This document shows positions 8,026 through 17,677 of a DNA stretch of 64,000 nucleotides, piece by piece. Numbering within the stretch: position 1 is the stretch's first letter; every line of letters begins with the position of its first letter. Under the pieces are notes generated by a model, which saw only the letters and a program-made list of their open reading frames with translations, had not been told where the DNA came from and did not search any database. The DNA lies in the NCBI GenBank assembly GCA_030533445.1, contig CM060068.1, positions 37,813,510 through 37,877,509 on the forward strand, in the 5' to 3' direction. The position numbers and the translations under genes were made by a program. This DNA is from Cyprinodon diabolis (taxonomy: Eukaryota; Chordata; Actinopteri; Cyprinodontiformes; Cyprinodontidae).

Positions 8026-11000
8026 TTAACCCAACGACCACAAACAGAACCCACCATTGATGTCACAATATATGACAGTCGTCATCGCTTCATGATTGAT
8101 ACAGGAGCGGCCTACTCCTGTATAGGGAAAAGTGGAATTGGCCTGCCTCTCTCAGCATCAAAGATTCGTACAGTAGGTTTCTCTGGGAAAACCCAAATAA
8201 TACCCATGACTGAGCCAGTTCCCATGATCATAGGTGAAAAGACTGTGTGTGCACCACTGCTTTACTCAGAAGATACGCCCATAAATCTGCTGGGTAGAGA
8301 TGTGCTGTGCCAGCTCAATGCTAAAATCAAATGTACCCCGAATGGAATTTCTTTTGAAGCAATAGACGACAATGAAGCCTACATGATGCCACTGGGTCTA
8401 CAAAAGACCCCACAGACAACAAGTCATGAACCAGAAGACCAAGTATTTTGGCTGAAACTCACATCATCAACTTCCTTCCTCCAACTAGAGTGGGAAACAT
8501 GGAGACCCCTGATAATGAATCACTACGAGAACTCCAAAGAACCCTTTCTCCCTCTCCATTGTACCATGTTTTATGACAAAGGCAAAACACATGAAGACTA
8601 CGAGAAAAGCTGGGATGAAGAAATTAACAACAAAACAACTGTCATCCAATATGCTGACATAATGGTTGGACCACAAGGAGCTGCAGCTGTTGTCACATTT
8701 CCTGATAAAGATGTAGCAGAATGGTTCCAAGTTACCAACTCAGCCCCACATGTCACGTTACTGATTGCAGACGAGTATGAGTCACATGATCTAGGACCCA
8801 TGGTTCAAAAAGCAAAGCAAGTCACTGAATGGGTCAACACAGCATGGGACTGCATTAAATTATCCAAAGATGGACTGTTTTTTAAGATCTCATTCTCACA
8901 AGCTGATGAAGCCATAGCAGAACACATTAAAGTTCCTGGGAAAAAACAAATGGCAGTGGCAGCAGAACATGAATCCCTATTAGAACAGGTCCCAGAGCAA
9001 GTATGGTCTAAAAGTAAAACAGATGTAGGATTAGTGAAATCAGCAGACCCCATCAAATTCACCATCAAACCAAATGCTAAATTGCCCTTCCAAAGACAAT
9101 ACCCACTTAAAAGAGAAGCAGTAGAAGGAATACAGCCTATTATTACAGGATTAGAAACAGCAGGAGTTCTTAAACCAACAGCAAGTCCCTGTAACACACC
9201 AATTTTTCCCATCAGAAAACCCAACAGTAATGACTATAGGCTAGTCCATGATTTAAGATTAATAAATGCCATAGTAGCAGAAGAGATACCAGTAGTACCA
9301 GACCCACACACATTACTGAGTAATATACCCCCAGGTACCAAATGGTTTACTGTGATAGATCTGTGCTCAGCATTTTTCAGTGTACCGGTCCATCCAGATT
9401 CTCAGTATTTGTTTGCATTCACCTATAAAGGCCAACAATACACTTATTCACGATTACCACAGGGTTTTGTACACTCACCATCAATTTTCAATCGAGTACT
9501 GGCAAATGACTTAAATCACCTTGACATACCATCCACAATGTTGATGTATGTTGATGACATTTTGATTTGTTCTGCTTCCAAAGAGCAGTGTGAAAGAGAC
9601 TCCATTACAGTGTTGACTGCTTTGGCAGAAGGAGGACACAAAGTAAGTAAACAAAAATTGCAATTCTGCCAGCAAACAGTGGAATATCTCGGCAGGCAAC
9701 TCAGTGGGGACAAGAGGTGTATTGCACCGTCCCAACTGGAAGCCATAACTCAAATGCCCAAACCTCGGACTGTTGGTCACATGTTGTCTTTCCTTGGCAT
9801 GGCAGGTTACAGCAGACCGTGGGTGTGTGATTATGCCATCAAAACGGCTCCTCTGAGAGCACTGATTAAAGCCGCAGGTCAAGGACACCAGTCGGCTCAA
9901 TTGCAATGGACAGATGAGGCAGAGGGTGCGTTCCAGCTGCTGAAACAGGATCTCCAAACTGCTCCTGCTCTGGCCAATCCAGATTATGGCAAACCATTCC
10001 ATCTCTATGTGGCTGAGCGACAAGGGTATGCATGTGCAGTATTGATGCAAGACACCCCAACAGGTAAACAGCCAATTTCTTATTACAGCACAAAATTAGA
10101 TGGTGTCGAAGAGGGTTTGCCTCCCTGCTACCAGGGCTTGGCAGCAGCAGCCTTCGCATACAAAAAGGCCTCAGTTATTACTATGGGCCACCCTATCATT
10201 TTGTACACATCACATCAATTACATGCACTGCTCACCAGTCCACGTTTTGTGATAACACAAGCTCGTCGAACAGGTTATGAAGTTCTGCTTTCAGGACCTG
10301 ACTTAACAATACAACGCTGTACCACCATTAATCCAGCCACAAGAATGGTATTGCCCACAGAAGGTGAGCCCCATGATTGTCTCCAGGAGACGGACACCTT
10401 CATGAAGGTAAGAGAGGACTTATACAATCATCCAATCCCATCTGATTTGACACTGTTCGTAGACGGATCATGTGTCAGAGGTGAGACAGGTAATAGAGCG
10501 GGATATGGAATAGTCCAACTTAACCCTGATGGGACCTTTACCAAAGTACAATCAATGAGCCTAGATCAACCTTGCTCTGCCCAATTGGCGGAGATAAAAG
10601 CATTAACAGCAGCATGTAAATTGGCTACTGGTAAAAGAGTGACAATCTATACTGACAGTGCATATGGCTATGGGGTATGTCATATAAATGCTAGCATCTG
10701 GAAACAACGAGGGTTTGTTAGAACAGATGGCACCCCAGTAACACATGGGCAAGCTGTTGTAGAATTAATAAAAGCTATGCAACTTCCATCTGCGTTGGCT
10801 ATTGTAAAATGTGCAGCCCACCAAACAGCAAAAACACCTATAGCCATAGGAAATAACTTAGCAGATGAGGCAGCTAAAGAAGCCACAGGATCAGCAGTGC
10901 AGGGACCAATGATTCATGTAACTGAGTGTGAACCCATTACTAATCTAGCCTCATTAATAGAAGCCCAAAACAACGTCTCAGAGGCAGAAAAACGTCTCTG

Positions 11001-12636
11001 GGTGCAAAGGGGGGCGGCTCGACTAACACACCCTCACGCTGGGTTGTGGCGCAGTTCTCGAGGACATTTTGTATTACCTTTGTCCTTATTACCAACGGCG
11101 ATTAAAATAATGCATGGACCTGATCATTGTTCACGAGCCCAAGTTGTTCAAAAGTTACAGGCAGTCTGGTGGTCACCGTATATGACACCAATGGTAGACA
11201 GAGAACTGGCCTTATGTCCGCATTGTCCTAAATATAATGTGCGTAAGATGTTCACACAGCCCTTAGCACATATTCCCATGCCAGACGGTCCCTTCCGCCA
11301 TCTGATGATGGATTACGTTGACATGATAACTCGGGTTCAGGGAAAGAGATATATGTTGGTGGTTGTCTGTAGGTTTAGCAGATGGGTGGAGGCATGCCCC
11401 ACTGCTAAGAATGACCACAAAGCTGCAGCAACATTTTTGTGTAAAGAAGTTTTTCCCAGATTTGGCATGCCTGATACAATATCATCTGATAATGGACCTC
11501 ATTTTGTTTCACAGGTGATCCAGCAAATGTTTAAACTGTTGTGCATAACACAGAAGTTTGGTTGTGTGTATCATCCCCAGTCACAGGGATCCGTGGAACG
11601 AGCTAACGGAGTGCTGAAATCAAAGATCGCTAAGATAATAGCTGACAGCAACAACCGTTTGACTTGGGTGGATGCCTTGCCTGTTGCATTGATGGCAATG
11701 CGCTCTCAAACTAACCGAATAACCCATCTTACTCCCCATGAAATGCTTACAGGTCGACCAATGCCTCTCCCACAGGTTCGTGGACCCCTGCTGCAGGAGG
11801 TCTCCTTGGCACAGCTTGAACGTGAAATGGGGGACTATCTCAGGTCCTTAACACGCATTCACAGGCTTATATTTCAACAGGTGAAAGCAGCTCACGGCCG
11901 AGACGAGACACACATTCCAGTGGACGTCAGGGACGTTCAAGTTGGTGACAGTGTGTTCATACGCGTCTTTAGACGTCAGTGGAACAAGCCTCGTAGGGAA
12001 GGCCCGTTTAAAGTTGTGCTTACCACTCCCACTGCCTTGAAAGTTGAAGGTAAGCCCTTCTGGTTTCATAAAAACCACTGCACCAGGCATCGGCCTCCAG
12101 ACCCACCTGGCCTTGCTCCAGGACCGACGGGCTCTGCGCATGCTGACAGGGCAGCAACAAGTCTCCCTCCGCAGCACCCCTCCACTAGCTCACAGACTGT
12201 AGATGTTGCACCGATGTCGGGCACTGATGCGCACCCACTCCCCTCCACGTCCGGCGTCCAAAGACGTTCGGCACGTTTGGCAGCCCGCCAATCACCACTG
12301 CCAGGGGACTCTGAGGATGACAGTGTTCATTCTTATGCTTCCTCTCCGCCTTCTGATTCTGGTGGCAATGATGATGCTCTTGCTGCCACTGAGACTTCTT
12401 CTGGTTCTGACCCAGATCCATCCTTCGTTCAGGCACTGGACCAACTTCTTTCTTCTGACCCACCAGATGCTGGTGGCGTCCTGTCCCCTTCACATTCCTC
12501 ACCTGTACCTTCCCCTTTCTTCCCCTCCCTCTCCCCTTCCTCCTCCACGACGAGTGGGCCGTCGATCGACTCGGTCCCGCCCACCCCATCGCCGTCTGGG
12601 CATCTCTCGGATGCGCATTCTCCCGACTCTGACTAA
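7984..12636 (+). CDS. pol: ERV Pro-Pol (protease, 2H-like insert, RT, RNase H, integrase)
   Basis: Open from the gag UAG to 12636 (about 1,550 codons). Numbers below count from Met at 8092. Protease: DTGA at 3-6. Residues about 105-300 are an extra region with H156-x-T158 and H220-x-T222. Reverse transcriptase: LVHDLRLIN, then YVDD at 486-489. RNase H: D791 in FVDGS, then AEIKALT and YTDSA. Integrase: an HHCC zinc region (HGPDHCS ... CPHC) and a D,D-35-E core (MMDYVD, SSDNGP, SVERANG). After the integrase C-terminal domain follow about 170 Ser/Pro/Asp-rich residues. This tail overlaps the upstream extension of the env frame, and its last codons overlap the env start at 12611. The catalytic motifs look intact. 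Confidence 0.96.
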   Translation, partial: GCPEKPDGEAILPVLTQRPQTEPTIDVTIYDSRHRFMIDTGAAYSCIGKSGIGLPLSASKIRTVGFSGKTQIIPMTEPVPMIIGEKTVCAPLLYSEDTPINLLGRDVLCQLNAKIKCTPNGISFEAIDDNEAYMMPLGLQKTPQTTSHEPEDQVFWLKLTSSTSFLQLEWETWRPLIMNHYENSKEPFLPLHCTMFYDKGKTHEDYEKSWDEEINNKTTVIQYADIMVGPQGAAAVVTFPDKDVAEWFQVTNSAPHVTLLIADEYESHDLGPMVQKAKQVTEWVNTAWDCIKLSKDGLFFKISFSQADEAIAEHIKVPGKKQMAVAAEHESLLEQVPEQVWSKSKTDVGLVKSADPIKFTIKPNAKLPFQRQYPLKREAVEGIQPIITGLETAGVLKPTASPCNTPIFPIRKPNSNDYRLVHDLRLINAIVAEEIPVVPDPHTLLSNIPPGTKWFTVIDLCSAFFSVPVHPDSQYLFAFTYKGQQYTYSRLPQGFVHSPSIFNRVLANDLNHLDIPSTMLMYVDDILICSASKEQCERDSITVLTALAEGGHKVSKQKLQFCQQTVEYLGRQLSGDKRCIAPSQLEAITQMPKPRTVGHMLSFLGMAGYSRPWVCDYAIKTAPLRALIKAAGQGHQSAQLQWTDEAEGAFQLLKQDLQTAPALANPDYGKPFHLYVAERQGYACAVLMQDTPTGKQPISYYSTKLDGVEEGLPPCYQGLAAAAFAYKKASVITMGHPIILYTSHQLHALLTSPRFVITQARRTGYEVLLSGPDLTIQRCTTINPATRMVLPTEGEPHDCLQETDTFMKVREDLYNHPIPSDLTLFVDGSCVRGETGNRAGYGIVQLNPDGTFTKVQSMSLDQPCSAQLAEIKALTAACKLATGKRVTIYTDSAYGYGVCHINASIWKQRGFVRTDGTPVTHGQAVVELIKAMQLPSALAIVKCAAHQTAKTPIAIGNNLADEAAKEATGSAVQGPMIHVTECEPITNLASLIEAQNNVSEAEKRLWVQRGAARLTHPHAGLWRSSRGHFVLPLSLLPTAIKIMHGPDHCSRAQVVQKLQAVWWSPYMTPMVDRELALCPHCPKYNVRKMFTQPLAHIPMPDGPFRHLMMDYVDMITRVQGKRYMLVVVCRFSRWVEACPTAKNDHKAAATFLCKEVFPRFGMPDTISSDNGPHFVSQVIQQMFKLLCITQKFGCVYHPQSQGSVERANGVLKSKIAKIIADSNNRLTWVDALPVALMAMRSQTNRITHLTPHEMLTGRPMPLPQVRGPLLQEVSLAQLEREMGDYLRSLTRIHRLIFQQVKAAHGRDETHIPVDVRDVQVGDSVFIRVFRRQWNKPRREGPFKVVLTTPTALKVEGKPFWFHKNHCTRHRPPDPPGLAPGPTGSAHADRAATSLPPQHPSTSSQTVDVAPMSGTDAHPLPSTSGVQRRSARLAARQSPLPGDSEDDSVHSYASSPPSDSGGNDDALAATETSSGSDPDPSFVQALDQLLSSDPPDAGGVLSPSHSSPVPSPFFPSLSPSSSTTSGPSIDSVPPTPSPSGHLSDAHSPDSD
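8440..8900 (+). other. Possible 2H-phosphoesterase-like domain inside Pol
   Basis: Between protease and reverse transcriptase, LHCTMFYD (8554-8577) and PHVTLLIAD (8746-8772) each supply an H-x-T flanked by hydrophobic residues, 64 residues apart. Between them lies VGPQGAAAVVTF, which looks like a strand. This is the signature of the 2H family (LigT, AKAP7, coronavirus ns2, rotavirus VP3 C-terminus), enzymes that cut 2',5'- or cyclic phosphodiesters. The spacing is shorter than the roughly 75-80 residues I recall for several members. No dUTPase motif is seen, the usual extra enzyme of retroviral pol. Confidence 0.5.
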
Positions 12637-14545
12637 TCTGACTAATCTTCTTGTAGTGTTAACCCTTTGTGGGTTAACAAGGGGGGATCTGATTAAGGTT
12701 ACTACTAACACGACACACACACACTTAATGCGTCACACACAAACATGTGCACTAGCAATGGTAACACTAGCTACTAACCAAGGGGTAATCAGTAATAATG
12801 ATGGAAAAGATTTATCACTAATGCATGTGCAAATCAAAGGATATGATTATGTAATGTCTGAAGAAATTTTAGGGAAGTCAATGGGGAAACATTGGCTTGG
12901 AATTCCACGAAGCATGGACTGCCGTGGGGATGGGATGGTGATCATTGAGGTAAGATGCAGAACAAACATATGCCAAAACACACTAACAGGACAAGTAATG
13001 ACAGTAAAAAGAGCACATAAAGTGGTGCAACTGATAAACAGAAGACAGAAAAGAGATCTAGACAAATTAAAGACTGCACACTGGGAAACCAACATGTTCC
13101 AACAATGGATTCAGTACTCTGTCCAGACAATGTTCAAAGCCAAAAAGCGCCCGAAAGATGATTGTATAGCCTGTTATAATGTTAAAAAATTACCAGCCCT
13201 TCAGATTATTCCAGGAAGTAAAATAGGCGACTGCCCAGATGTAACGGAGTGCTTTGCTCATTGTGCCATGCAGATGGCCGGAGGTCTTTCATCCTTGTCA
13301 GAAGACTACACAATATGCCCCAGAGCACTGAACCCCTCAGTCAATGATGTGATGAGCACTTTCTCCCTTCCACCCGTAGTACGAAAACCAGCTGAACTGA
13401 TTTTTCCATTTTGTATAGCCCGAGGGAAAGAATTAGAAGAGGTGACCAATAGAACCTCTAGACAAATGTGGACAACGGATGGATTGGTGACATGTAGTAA
13501 TAGAACGTGGTACCCACCGTTAAAAGATGGGAACCTCACCTACCACATTAAGTTTTGTAAAACAAGCCCCAATGCTACCATACGCTGTGAACAGGTAGTA
13601 CCAGATGGGGGACATGTTATTTATGAGTTCCAACCTTCAAGTGTATCTCAATACCGAATACTGAGCCTGGCAAAGGGATCCGTCCCTTTAGGTGACATTT
13701 TTTGGATGTGCCACAATGAAACACAGATGTTGGCCACATTGCCCCCTCAGTGGGAAGGTATCTGTGCACCAGTAATGCTGACAGGACAACTAAAGTTAAT
13801 AGTAAATAACCCAATAGACAGTAATGTAACATCTAACGAAATAACCAACCGCATTAAGAGAAGTGCTCCTGTTAAACATGAGTGGAAGACCTCAGATGAA
13901 GTATATATCTCTTGGGATCAGGTCCCATATGGGGTACCTGAGGAACAGGCTGCTATAGGGAGTGATTGGATAAAAAGCGGGAGGGGGGCTGGTTCAGTAC
14001 CAATCTATGGAACCATTGTTAATGCGCAGTATATAGCCCGCAATAGTAGATGGGTAAATCTCTTATGGTATAATCAACAAAGATTTATAAATTTTACGAT
14101 AAAAGGTATGGATCTGGTAAAGGATCAATTGCATGCAACGTCACTAATGGTTCTACAACATAGGTTTGTGTTAGAGTCTCGCATGGCTGGGGACCAAGGA
14201 ATATGTGATTATATAGGAGAAGATTGTTGTACTTTAATTCCCATGCACACAGATGTTAACGGTAGCCTCACAGGAGTCCTACAGGAAATGAAACGAATGA
14301 GGGAAGAACATGTACTGCAGTCCAATTGGAACACTCAATTGAAGGGATTCTGGGACTGGTTTAATAAGCTTGGATGGGGAAAGTATCTTAAAGCAGCAGG
14401 GATGATTTTAGGAGCAGTAATATTGATCATATTAGTAGTCATTTGTTGCATCATACCCCTTGTGCGGGGATTGGTCTCAAGACTTGTTGTGAGCATAACT
14501 GGACAGTTCCCAGTCGTAGAGATACAACTGGACCAAGTAATGTAG
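12611..14545 (+). CDS. env: ERV envelope glycoprotein (gamma-type)
   Basis: 644 residues from the ATG at 12611, chosen because a typical signal peptide follows (hydrophobic core LLVVLTLCGL, ending about residue 25). The frame is open further upstream to 12203 inside pol. The surface subunit has CIAC at 185-188, in the role of the CxxC isomerisation motif, and several N-glycosylation sequons. RIKR at 414-417 is a furin-type cleavage site. The transmembrane subunit has C-X6-CC at 532-540, the disulfide motif of gamma-type envelopes. A membrane anchor near 593-620 precedes a cytoplasmic tail of about 25 residues. The usual hydrophobic fusion peptide just after cleavage is not obvious. No internal stop or shift is seen. 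It would be made from a spliced mRNA. Confidence 0.93.
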   Translation: MRILPTLTNLTNLLVVLTLCGLTRGDLIKVTTNTTHTHLMRHTQTCALAMVTLATNQGVISNNDGKDLSLMHVQIKGYDYVMSEEILGKSMGKHWLGIPRSMDCRGDGMVIIEVRCRTNICQNTLTGQVMTVKRAHKVVQLINRRQKRDLDKLKTAHWETNMFQQWIQYSVQTMFKAKKRPKDDCIACYNVKKLPALQIIPGSKIGDCPDVTECFAHCAMQMAGGLSSLSEDYTICPRALNPSVNDVMSTFSLPPVVRKPAELIFPFCIARGKELEEVTNRTSRQMWTTDGLVTCSNRTWYPPLKDGNLTYHIKFCKTSPNATIRCEQVVPDGGHVIYEFQPSSVSQYRILSLAKGSVPLGDIFWMCHNETQMLATLPPQWEGICAPVMLTGQLKLIVNNPIDSNVTSNEITNRIKRSAPVKHEWKTSDEVYISWDQVPYGVPEEQAAIGSDWIKSGRGAGSVPIYGTIVNAQYIARNSRWVNLLWYNQQRFINFTIKGMDLVKDQLHATSLMVLQHRFVLESRMAGDQGICDYIGEDCCTLIPMHTDVNGSLTGVLQEMKRMREEHVLQSNWNTQLKGFWDWFNKLGWGKYLKAAGMILGAVILIILVVICCIIPLVRGLVSRLVVSITGQFPVVEIQLDQVM

Positions 14546-14750
14546 AACATAGCCATGATCTCCTCCCACCCCCACCAGGTACGTGCCTTTCTTTACTAAT
14601 CAAAATGTATACTAAATTGCACAACAATGACTCACATACTTATTTATGTAGATATAGTATTTTGCATGCAGATTCATTTAGAAGAAAATATGCCTCAAGA
14701 TGATACCTAAAAAATGCCCCATTATGTCTCTGAATGCAGATTAACTGACA
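14546..14750 (+). other. Env-accessory intergenic segment of the ERV
   Basis: About 200 bp without a convincing gene. CTCCTCCCACCCCCACCAG/GTACGTG near 14560-14586 resembles a pyrimidine tract and 3' splice site that could serve an mRNA for the following open frame. Confidence 0.45.
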
Positions 14751-15584
14751 ATGGAGAGAACTCATGAGGAAAAATCTTATGAGGAAAGCTATTACCCCAA
14801 GGAATGGCAAGAAAAGAATAAAGAGAGATGTTACACACAGGCGTCAGTAGGCACACACGTAGAGATAGCCGCAGGCTCCTATGTTCCCCCTAGGCAGCCG
14901 GAAGATCCTGCAGAGGGGCCGAGTGCTGCACCTACAGAGTGGAGCAAACCGATGAGGACACCCAAAAGGCAGCCTGATGATCAACCGCGAAGGCCTACTG
15001 GGAAGCCACTGTCCATCTTGATGTCACCGGGGGACCTCAGTATTGATCTCGGCCCAACCAGCACCCCTGCCAGTCCTGAGAATCCCGAGGATCGCCGACC
15101 ACCGTCACCTTGCCATCATAATTATCCGCCACCATCCATTCCAGGTGTACTGGCCATCTTTGGGGTCCTAGCAGATGACATACAGCTTGATCTTGCCGAA
15201 GCTCATCATGTTGCAAAGTTCTTGGCTCATCCGCTGGAGTCATACAACACCAACAGTGATCTCAAGCCTGAAATCACCTCTATGACCAAAACAGTTTATG
15301 CCCAATTCATGAAGGGTCTGATGCACCCCGAGCCACGACGGTCCTTTGCACGGATGCGTCGCACCATATACAAACGCAAAGTACAAGCTGGGAAACGGCA
15401 GTTGACCACGGACAATCTGGGACTGAGACAGGACCTTCAGAATGCTCATCAGACCATCATCAGCCTACAACAGCAGGTGATGCAGCTGACTACTGATCTG
15501 CAGAACGTGGCTCCATATATGCAGGGGGGCCCAAACGGAGGGCAGAATTATGAACAGAATTATGGGGGCCATCCTTATCATTGA
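14751..15584 (+). CDS. ERV accessory open frame, 277 residues, function unknown
   Basis: Begins ATGGAGAGAACT and ends TGA at 15582-15584, after env and before the polypurine tract. No family is recognised. The N-terminal 120 residues are polar and Pro-rich (for example RQPEDPAEGPSAAPTEWSKP). Residues about 125-215 look folded. A basic stretch (FARMRRTIYKRKVQAGKRQ) could be a nuclear-localisation or nucleic-acid-binding patch. Residues about 218-250 (LRQDLQNAHQTIISLQQQ) form a likely coiled coil, and the end is Gly/Asn/Tyr-rich. No signal peptide or membrane segment is seen. Snakehead and walleye retroviruses also carry extra genes downstream of env, so a regulatory role is possible. Being open in a young provirus supports it, but does not prove it is made. 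Confidence 0.7.
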   Translation: MERTHEEKSYEESYYPKEWQEKNKERCYTQASVGTHVEIAAGSYVPPRQPEDPAEGPSAAPTEWSKPMRTPKRQPDDQPRRPTGKPLSILMSPGDLSIDLGPTSTPASPENPEDRRPPSPCHHNYPPPSIPGVLAIFGVLADDIQLDLAEAHHVAKFLAHPLESYNTNSDLKPEITSMTKTVYAQFMKGLMHPEPRRSFARMRRTIYKRKVQAGKRQLTTDNLGLRQDLQNAHQTIISLQQQVMQLTTDLQNVAPYMQGGPNGGQNYEQNYGGHPYH

Positions 15585-16240
15585 TATCAACCTCAACGCC
15601 ATACTGGATATAAGGACAATGCTGATAATTGCTGATTATAAATACCTATGTTAAAAATAAGTGACATAATCATTGTGTATACTACATGTGACAGTACACG
15701 TACTGTGCAGGAGAGTGCCACTTGGTTACTCCTATGTTGGTTGTAATGACGGTCATTGACCATTAGATGACGTGCGCGCCTGCCTTAGTCCAGGCATGAT
15801 GTGGCTTTTCTTGGTTATTTATGGGTGTGTCTTGACACCTATGCAGAGGGGGATGCGATGACTTCGCAACACAAGATGCTGCTTGGGCATTGGAATTTTC
15901 CTCTGCTGAAATAATAAACAGAATTAGAAAACTCATTCTATAAAAAAAGTAAGCAACGAGGAGCAGATCCTCTCAAGTGAGCCAAGAGGGGGATCCCTCT
16001 TAGTTTGAGATGTTCTTGATTTTACATTCTACTTTTTGCTTTTTGTCATTTTACCAGGTACTCACACTTACAATTTTTTATATACCAGTCACTAGCACTA
16101 TAGGGTATGTGTTTGGTCTCACTTTTGGTTTGGGGTGCACAATATATATATATATATATAACCATCAGTTACTTTTTAAGATTTCACTTTAATGGGATAA
16201 TCACCGGCATAGCAACTTAGTGTTGATCCTTTTTAGGATC
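15585..16240 (+). other. ERV 3' untranslated region
   Basis: About 650 bp before the polypurine tract, with several purine runs (AGAGGGGGATG near 15846, AGAGGGGGATCC near 15985) and a short (TA)n at 16141-16160. A 60-codon hydrophobic open frame at 16010-16192 ends in the (TA)n and has no other support. Confidence 0.5.
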
Positions 16241-16252
16241 AAAGGGGGGAAA
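16241..16252 (+). other. ERV polypurine tract
   Basis: AAAGGGGGGAAA abuts the 3' LTR, the expected primer for plus-strand DNA synthesis. Confidence 0.9.
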
Positions 16253-17137
16253 TGTAGTGTATTATTTGTCATAAATGATTAGAATAAAACAAGAATTAAA
16301 AGTTTTAAATGATTAAAGAGAGTTGTGTTCATGAATACATTTATGTAGGCCAAGAGGAGAAAAACAGAGCAATGAGTGTGTGTAACTGCTGCACCTGACT
16401 GTAAGAGGAAGAAAAGCACACTCATCTGCTGGAAAGCACAGGATTAAGGCCCTTAGTGATAAGAAAAAGCACCCTCATAAAAATGAAGTATTTGACATAT
16501 CAAGGTTAACCAGCTCAGCAAAATTTGGCCATACAACTTGTGATAAATAGAGTTGTTATTTTCAAGGCACAATGTGCAGTACTGATCCCAGAAGGGGTGA
16601 TGCTTTGACTGAGACACAAAGAGGAACACTAGGCCAGACTGACATGGCTTAAAGTAGGGAAAGGATAAGTTTCAACATGTTTGTGATTAAACTGTCATAA
16701 GTTTCTGATTTAAGTGCACTAAATGTCATCATGATTTGCAAAGAAATGTCACAATGACCTGTAACAAAGACTGTTGATTAAATATATAAAAAATATGCTG
16801 TCAAAGGGATTTTCCACCGGTAAGATAAAAATAATTGGTTTTACCCGAAGAAAAAGTACCTAGAATAGTGAAAAAAGGAGGGGGCCTGTAGGAGGAGCTA
16901 ACAGGCCCCATGAAATGTATAAAAGAGGGCCATTTTCATTATTTGTTCAGTTGCACGCCGGCGGTCAACTCGTGTGTGATTCTTTGTATGTTGCAATAAA
17001 TTGCATTGGACCTGGACTTCAGCTGCTTCTGCCTGATTTTTGGATCATTGTTTGCAATTTTTCTGCCTTTTAAAGACTTTGAATTTTTACAAAAACTTAG
17101 CTCTAATTTTAAGTCGCTGAGGAGATTTCCAACGACA
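16253..17137 (+). repeat. ERV 3' LTR
   Basis: 885 bp, same length and, on reading, same sequence as the 5' LTR. It is followed directly by the ACCT duplication and the rest of the gypsy 5' LTR. TATAAAAG is at 16918-16925 and AATAAA at 16995-17000. Confidence 0.97.
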
Positions 17138-17677
17138 ACCTGAGCCTAGAACCTAGAATCTTTGCTGTCTCCTGAGTGAGATCTTGATCCTAATTCTTCC
17201 TTGTTTTTGCCTCACAGGAAACCTGTCTCTACCTGAGGCTCTGGATGAGCTTAACCTGCCGAGATAGCCCTCGTGAGCCAAACCTGAAGATTCCTTTGTG
17301 GACTCCCCTGCTGCTCTTGGCTAAGAGCCTGAAACTCAGATAAAGGTCCGCCTTCAAAGTCAGAAGCAAGACGCTGCAGAAACTCTTGGACTCTGCTGAA
17401 CAAACAGTCTCTGGACCCAACAGTTCCTTCTCTCTCAAAGAGAAGCCCGGACACCCTCAAGGTATTCTGCTGAGTAAACAAGGACTCATAAAACTCATCA
17501 CTCCGTTGTCTAATCAAACTATCATCTCAGCAGACTCCAGTGTTCCAGCCCTGACCAGTTCCAGTTCCAGTTTATGATCTTGTGTTTTGTGCAAACCAAA
17601 ATAAACTCTGTTAAACCTTTTACCCAGCCTCCGTTGTGTTCTGCATATGGGCTTGAAGCTTTAGACCCATCATGACA
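17138..17677 (+). repeat. Gypsy 5' LTR, second part
   Basis: Resumes the LTR broken at 3230 and ends CATGACA at 17677. AATAAA near 17601 is its polyadenylation signal. It matches 22245-22784 apart from about six substitutions. Confidence 0.95.

Larger units (their letters stand above)
3231..17137 (+). mobile_element. Full-length class I endogenous retrovirus
   Basis: Structure: 885-bp LTR, tRNA-Arg-like primer site, 1.4-kb leader, gag, UAG, pro-pol, env, extra open frame, polypurine tract, 885-bp LTR. The total is 13,907 bp, long for a simple retrovirus. The 4-bp duplication, same-frame gag/pol separated by UAG, and CX6CC envelope place it with gamma/epsilon-like (class I) retroviruses. The tRNA-Arg primer recalls snakehead retrovirus. 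Both LTRs read the same and every main frame is open, so insertion was recent. Whether the copy is expressed or mobile cannot be told from sequence. Confidence 0.96.

Noticed and set aside
8440..8900. The protease-RT insert as a dUTPase
   Set aside because: The expected dUTPase motifs (a substrate-binding GYDL-like block and a C-terminal Gly-rich GFGSTG-like loop) are absent.
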